Shown here in pieces: positions 4,597-5,979 of a DNA stretch of 5,979 nucleotides. A program made the position numbers and the translations under genes. The notes beneath the pieces were generated by a model. The model made no database searches and was not told the origin of the DNA. It worked only from the letters and a program-made list of their open reading frames with translations. Source of the DNA: Burkholderiales bacterium (GTDB lineage: Bacteria > Pseudomonadota > Gammaproteobacteria > Burkholderiales > SG8-41); assembly GCA_019746155.1 (NCBI GenBank), contig JAIESJ010000066.1, forward strand, positions 1 to 5,979. The letters are read 5' to 3'. Positions within the stretch are counted from its first letter, which is position 1; each line of letters begins with the position of its first letter.

Positions 4597-5456
4597 TGCA
4601 GATAATCACGCTGCCACTGGCGGTAGGTGTCAGCGTTAACGAGGCGCTCCATTTCCTGCGGCGAAGCAATTCTCGACTTGAGATCGGCGGGAGCGCCGCC
4701 GTTGAAAAGATGGATATAGGTTTCGTGCAGCGCCTTGACCGCCGCCGCAACCGGCTGGTGTCCCTGCAACAGGATGCGGACGCCGCGCGCCGCCAGGTCC
4801 TCGCGCTTGAGCGAAGCCGGCGCCGAGCCGACGATGACGGGAAGCTTCGCGGCTTCGTGTACCGCCTTGACCTGGTCGAGTGATTCGACGCCGATGATGA
4901 AAATGGCATCGACGCCGGTCGCGGCGTAAGCTTTCGCCCGCGCCACGGCGCCTGCGGTTCCCTCCACTTTCAATGCCGCCGTGCGGCCGGCAATGATGAG
5001 CGCGGGATCCTGGCGCGCTTTCACCGCGGCGCGCAGCTTGCCTACCATTTCCTCGACCGCTATCAGCTCGTCCGTGCCTTCGGGCTGCCCGAAGCGTATC
5101 GGCAGCGCCGTGTCTTCGATGCTCAGGGCCGACACGCCAGCGTGTTCGAGTTCTTCTATGGCGCGCATCACGTTGAGCGCGTTGCCGTAGCCGTGGTCGG
5201 CATCGACGATCAGGGAGAGCCTGCTCGCGCGCATGATGCGCCGGATCTGCCCGGCGAATTCGGTCAGCGTCAGCACGATCAGGTCAGGTGCCGCCAGCGT
5301 TGTGTTCGACGCCACCGAGCCCGCCAGCATGCCGATTTCGTAGCCGGCGGCTTCCGCCACGCGCGCCGACAGCGGATCGAACACGCTCGCCGGCGACAGG
5401 CACTTCGATCCGGCCAGCACCGCACGCAGTCTTTTACGTTGTTCACTGTAATTCAT
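4593..5456 (-). CDS. Oxaloacetate decarboxylase-type protein, isocitrate lyase/PEP mutase superfamily
   Basis: The 287-residue protein resembles the Pseudomonas aeruginosa PA4872 group, cytoplasmic TIM-barrel enzymes that decarboxylate oxaloacetate to pyruvate and CO2 with Mg2+. Shared text includes SVFDPLSARVAEAAGY (24-39), GSVASNTTLAAPD (46-58), DADHGYGNALNVMR (85-98), SIEDT (112-116) and a late GH motif. By remembered alignment to PA4872, Ser47, Asp85 (Mg2+ ligand), Arg158 and His233 correspond to its Ser50, Asp88, Arg159 and His235. It lacks the KKCGH catalytic loop of isocitrate and methylisocitrate lyases, arguing against those. The ATG at 5454-5456 has AAGGTGAGG (5461-5469) upstream. 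It follows xseA by 65 bp on the same strand with no terminator or strong promoter visible between, so the two may be co-transcribed. Other activities within the superfamily (2,3-dimethylmalate lyase, carboxyphosphonoenolpyruvate mutase-like) remain possible. Confidence 0.83.
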   Translation of the reverse strand: MNYSEQRKRLRAVLAGSKCLSPASVFDPLSARVAEAAGYEIGMLAGSVASNTTLAAPDLIVLTLTEFAGQIRRIMRASRLSLIVDADHGYGNALNVMRAIEELEHAGVSALSIEDTALPIRFGQPEGTDELIAVEEMVGKLRAAVKARQDPALIIAGRTAALKVEGTAGAVARAKAYAATGVDAIFIIGVESLDQVKAVHEAAKLPVIVGSAPASLKREDLAARGVRILLQGHQPVAAAVKALHETYIHLFNGGAPADLKSRIASPQEMERLVNADTYRQWQRDYLH

Positions 5457-5521
5457 AACGCCTCACCTTCTCCCTTTATTGGTTTCCATGATCTTTTCTG
5501 CGCACGCACCCATTTCCGTTT

Positions 5522-5979
5522 TCAGCCCTTGCGCTTGACTTGGGCGCCAACCCATCCTTTGGCCAGCGTGATCTTGATGTCCTCTTCGATAACAAGCATG
5601 GAGCTGTCGCGCACGATTTTACCGTCGGCGCTCTCGGTGATGCTGTAGCCGCGCTCCAGCACGAGCCGCGGATTGAGGTGCTTGAGATGGGATTCGAGCC
5701 CTTTGAGTTGCGTGGTTGCGGTCTTCAGCCGGTCGTGTGCCGCCTCGCGCAGCCGCCGCGCCAGATCATCTCTGGTTCTGGCTAGCGACTCCAGATCCGG
5801 CCGCGCGGCGCCGAAGCGCCGCGCCAGCTCGCGCATCCGCCAGGAGCCGCCTTCCCATTCCCGCCGCCACGCGCCGCGCAGACGACTCGCCAGGTGCTGC
5901 AGGTGCTGCGCCTGGTTTCTGATGCGTTCGCCCGGATGCGTGAGCCGCCGGGAGAGATAATCGAGCCGCTGCATGCGCT
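5522..5979 (-). CDS. xseA: Exodeoxyribonuclease VII large subunit, C-terminal part (truncated by window edge)
   Basis: This is the carboxyl end, about 151 codons, of the large subunit of exonuclease VII. With XseB the enzyme degrades single-stranded DNA from both ends to oligonucleotides, in mismatch and damage repair. The visible part begins inside the long Arg/Leu-rich helical region (QRLDYLSRRL, then QHLQHLASRLRG and LARRLREAAHDRL), typical of the coiled-coil arm that binds XseB. It closes with the family's C-terminal signature HLNPRLVLERGYSI, then an ITESADGKIV strand pair and a basic tail ending VKRKG. In E. coli the matching text is SPLATLARGYSV. The stop is at 5522-5524. The N-terminal OB fold and catalytic core are beyond the window. 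The frame is open through 5979, so the internal methionine at 5972-5974 is not the start. Confidence 0.9.
   Translation of the reverse strand, partial: RMQRLDYLSRRLTHPGERIRNQAQHLQHLASRLRGAWRREWEGGSWRMRELARRFGAARPDLESLARTRDDLARRLREAAHDRLKTATTQLKGLESHLKHLNPRLVLERGYSITESADGKIVRDSSMLVIEEDIKITLAKGWVGAQVKRKG

Noticed and set aside
5463..5489. Eight-codon frame just upstream of the decarboxylase homologue, in its frame
   Set aside because: It ends at an in-frame TGA before the real start, so it is not an N-terminal extension, and it has no clear ribosome site of its own.

Overview
The window is GC-rich, densely packed chromosomal DNA that looks betaproteobacterial. The best taxonomic clue is a complete DUF1840 protein, a small family I know essentially from Betaproteobacteria. 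Supporting clues are a MutL carrying the endonuclease-type C-terminal motifs in their DMHA / CNHGRP form, as in Neisseria, and an FNR/Anr-type operator. I see no mobile element, CRISPR array, tRNA or rRNA, and no sign of recent transfer. This is largely a housekeeping region.

Layout. Positions 1-297 (minus strand) hold the first 99 codons of pntA, the alpha subunit of the proton-translocating NAD(P) transhydrogenase, which runs off the left edge. Positions 298-492 hold its apparent promoter: a perfect TATAAT, an FNR-like box centred about 42 bp upstream of the predicted transcription start, and a pair of 13-bp direct repeats further upstream. Positions 493-1281 (minus) encode a metal-dependent HpaI-type 2-oxo acid aldolase. 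Positions 1282-1459 are a divergent promoter region with an inverted repeat and a TATAAT lying directly against the mutL start codon. Positions 1460-4584 (plus) hold a probable three-gene operon: mutL, miaA and a DUF1840 gene. Positions 4593-5456 (minus) encode an ICL/PEPM-superfamily protein of the oxaloacetate decarboxylase type, converging on DUF1840 with only 8 bp between stop codons. Positions 5522-5979 (minus) are the C-terminal end of xseA (exonuclease VII large subunit), which runs off the right edge.

How the genes relate. mutL (mismatch repair) and miaA (isopentenylation of tRNA A37) are classic neighbours; both affect genetic fidelity, one at replication and one at translation. xseA is a second DNA-repair gene but lies on the other strand. 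The aldolase and the oxaloacetate decarboxylase homologue both handle small 2-oxo acids and can yield pyruvate, but they are about 3.3 kb apart and need not share a pathway. pntA appears to be controlled by oxygen (FNR/Anr family), which would link NADPH supply to respiratory mode.

No new multi-gene system is evident. The points most worth a second look are regulatory: the FNR-type promoter of pntA, the apparently leaderless mutL transcript, a degenerate heptanucleotide repeat spanning the miaA start, and a perfect 16-bp palindrome containing the DUF1840 start codon.
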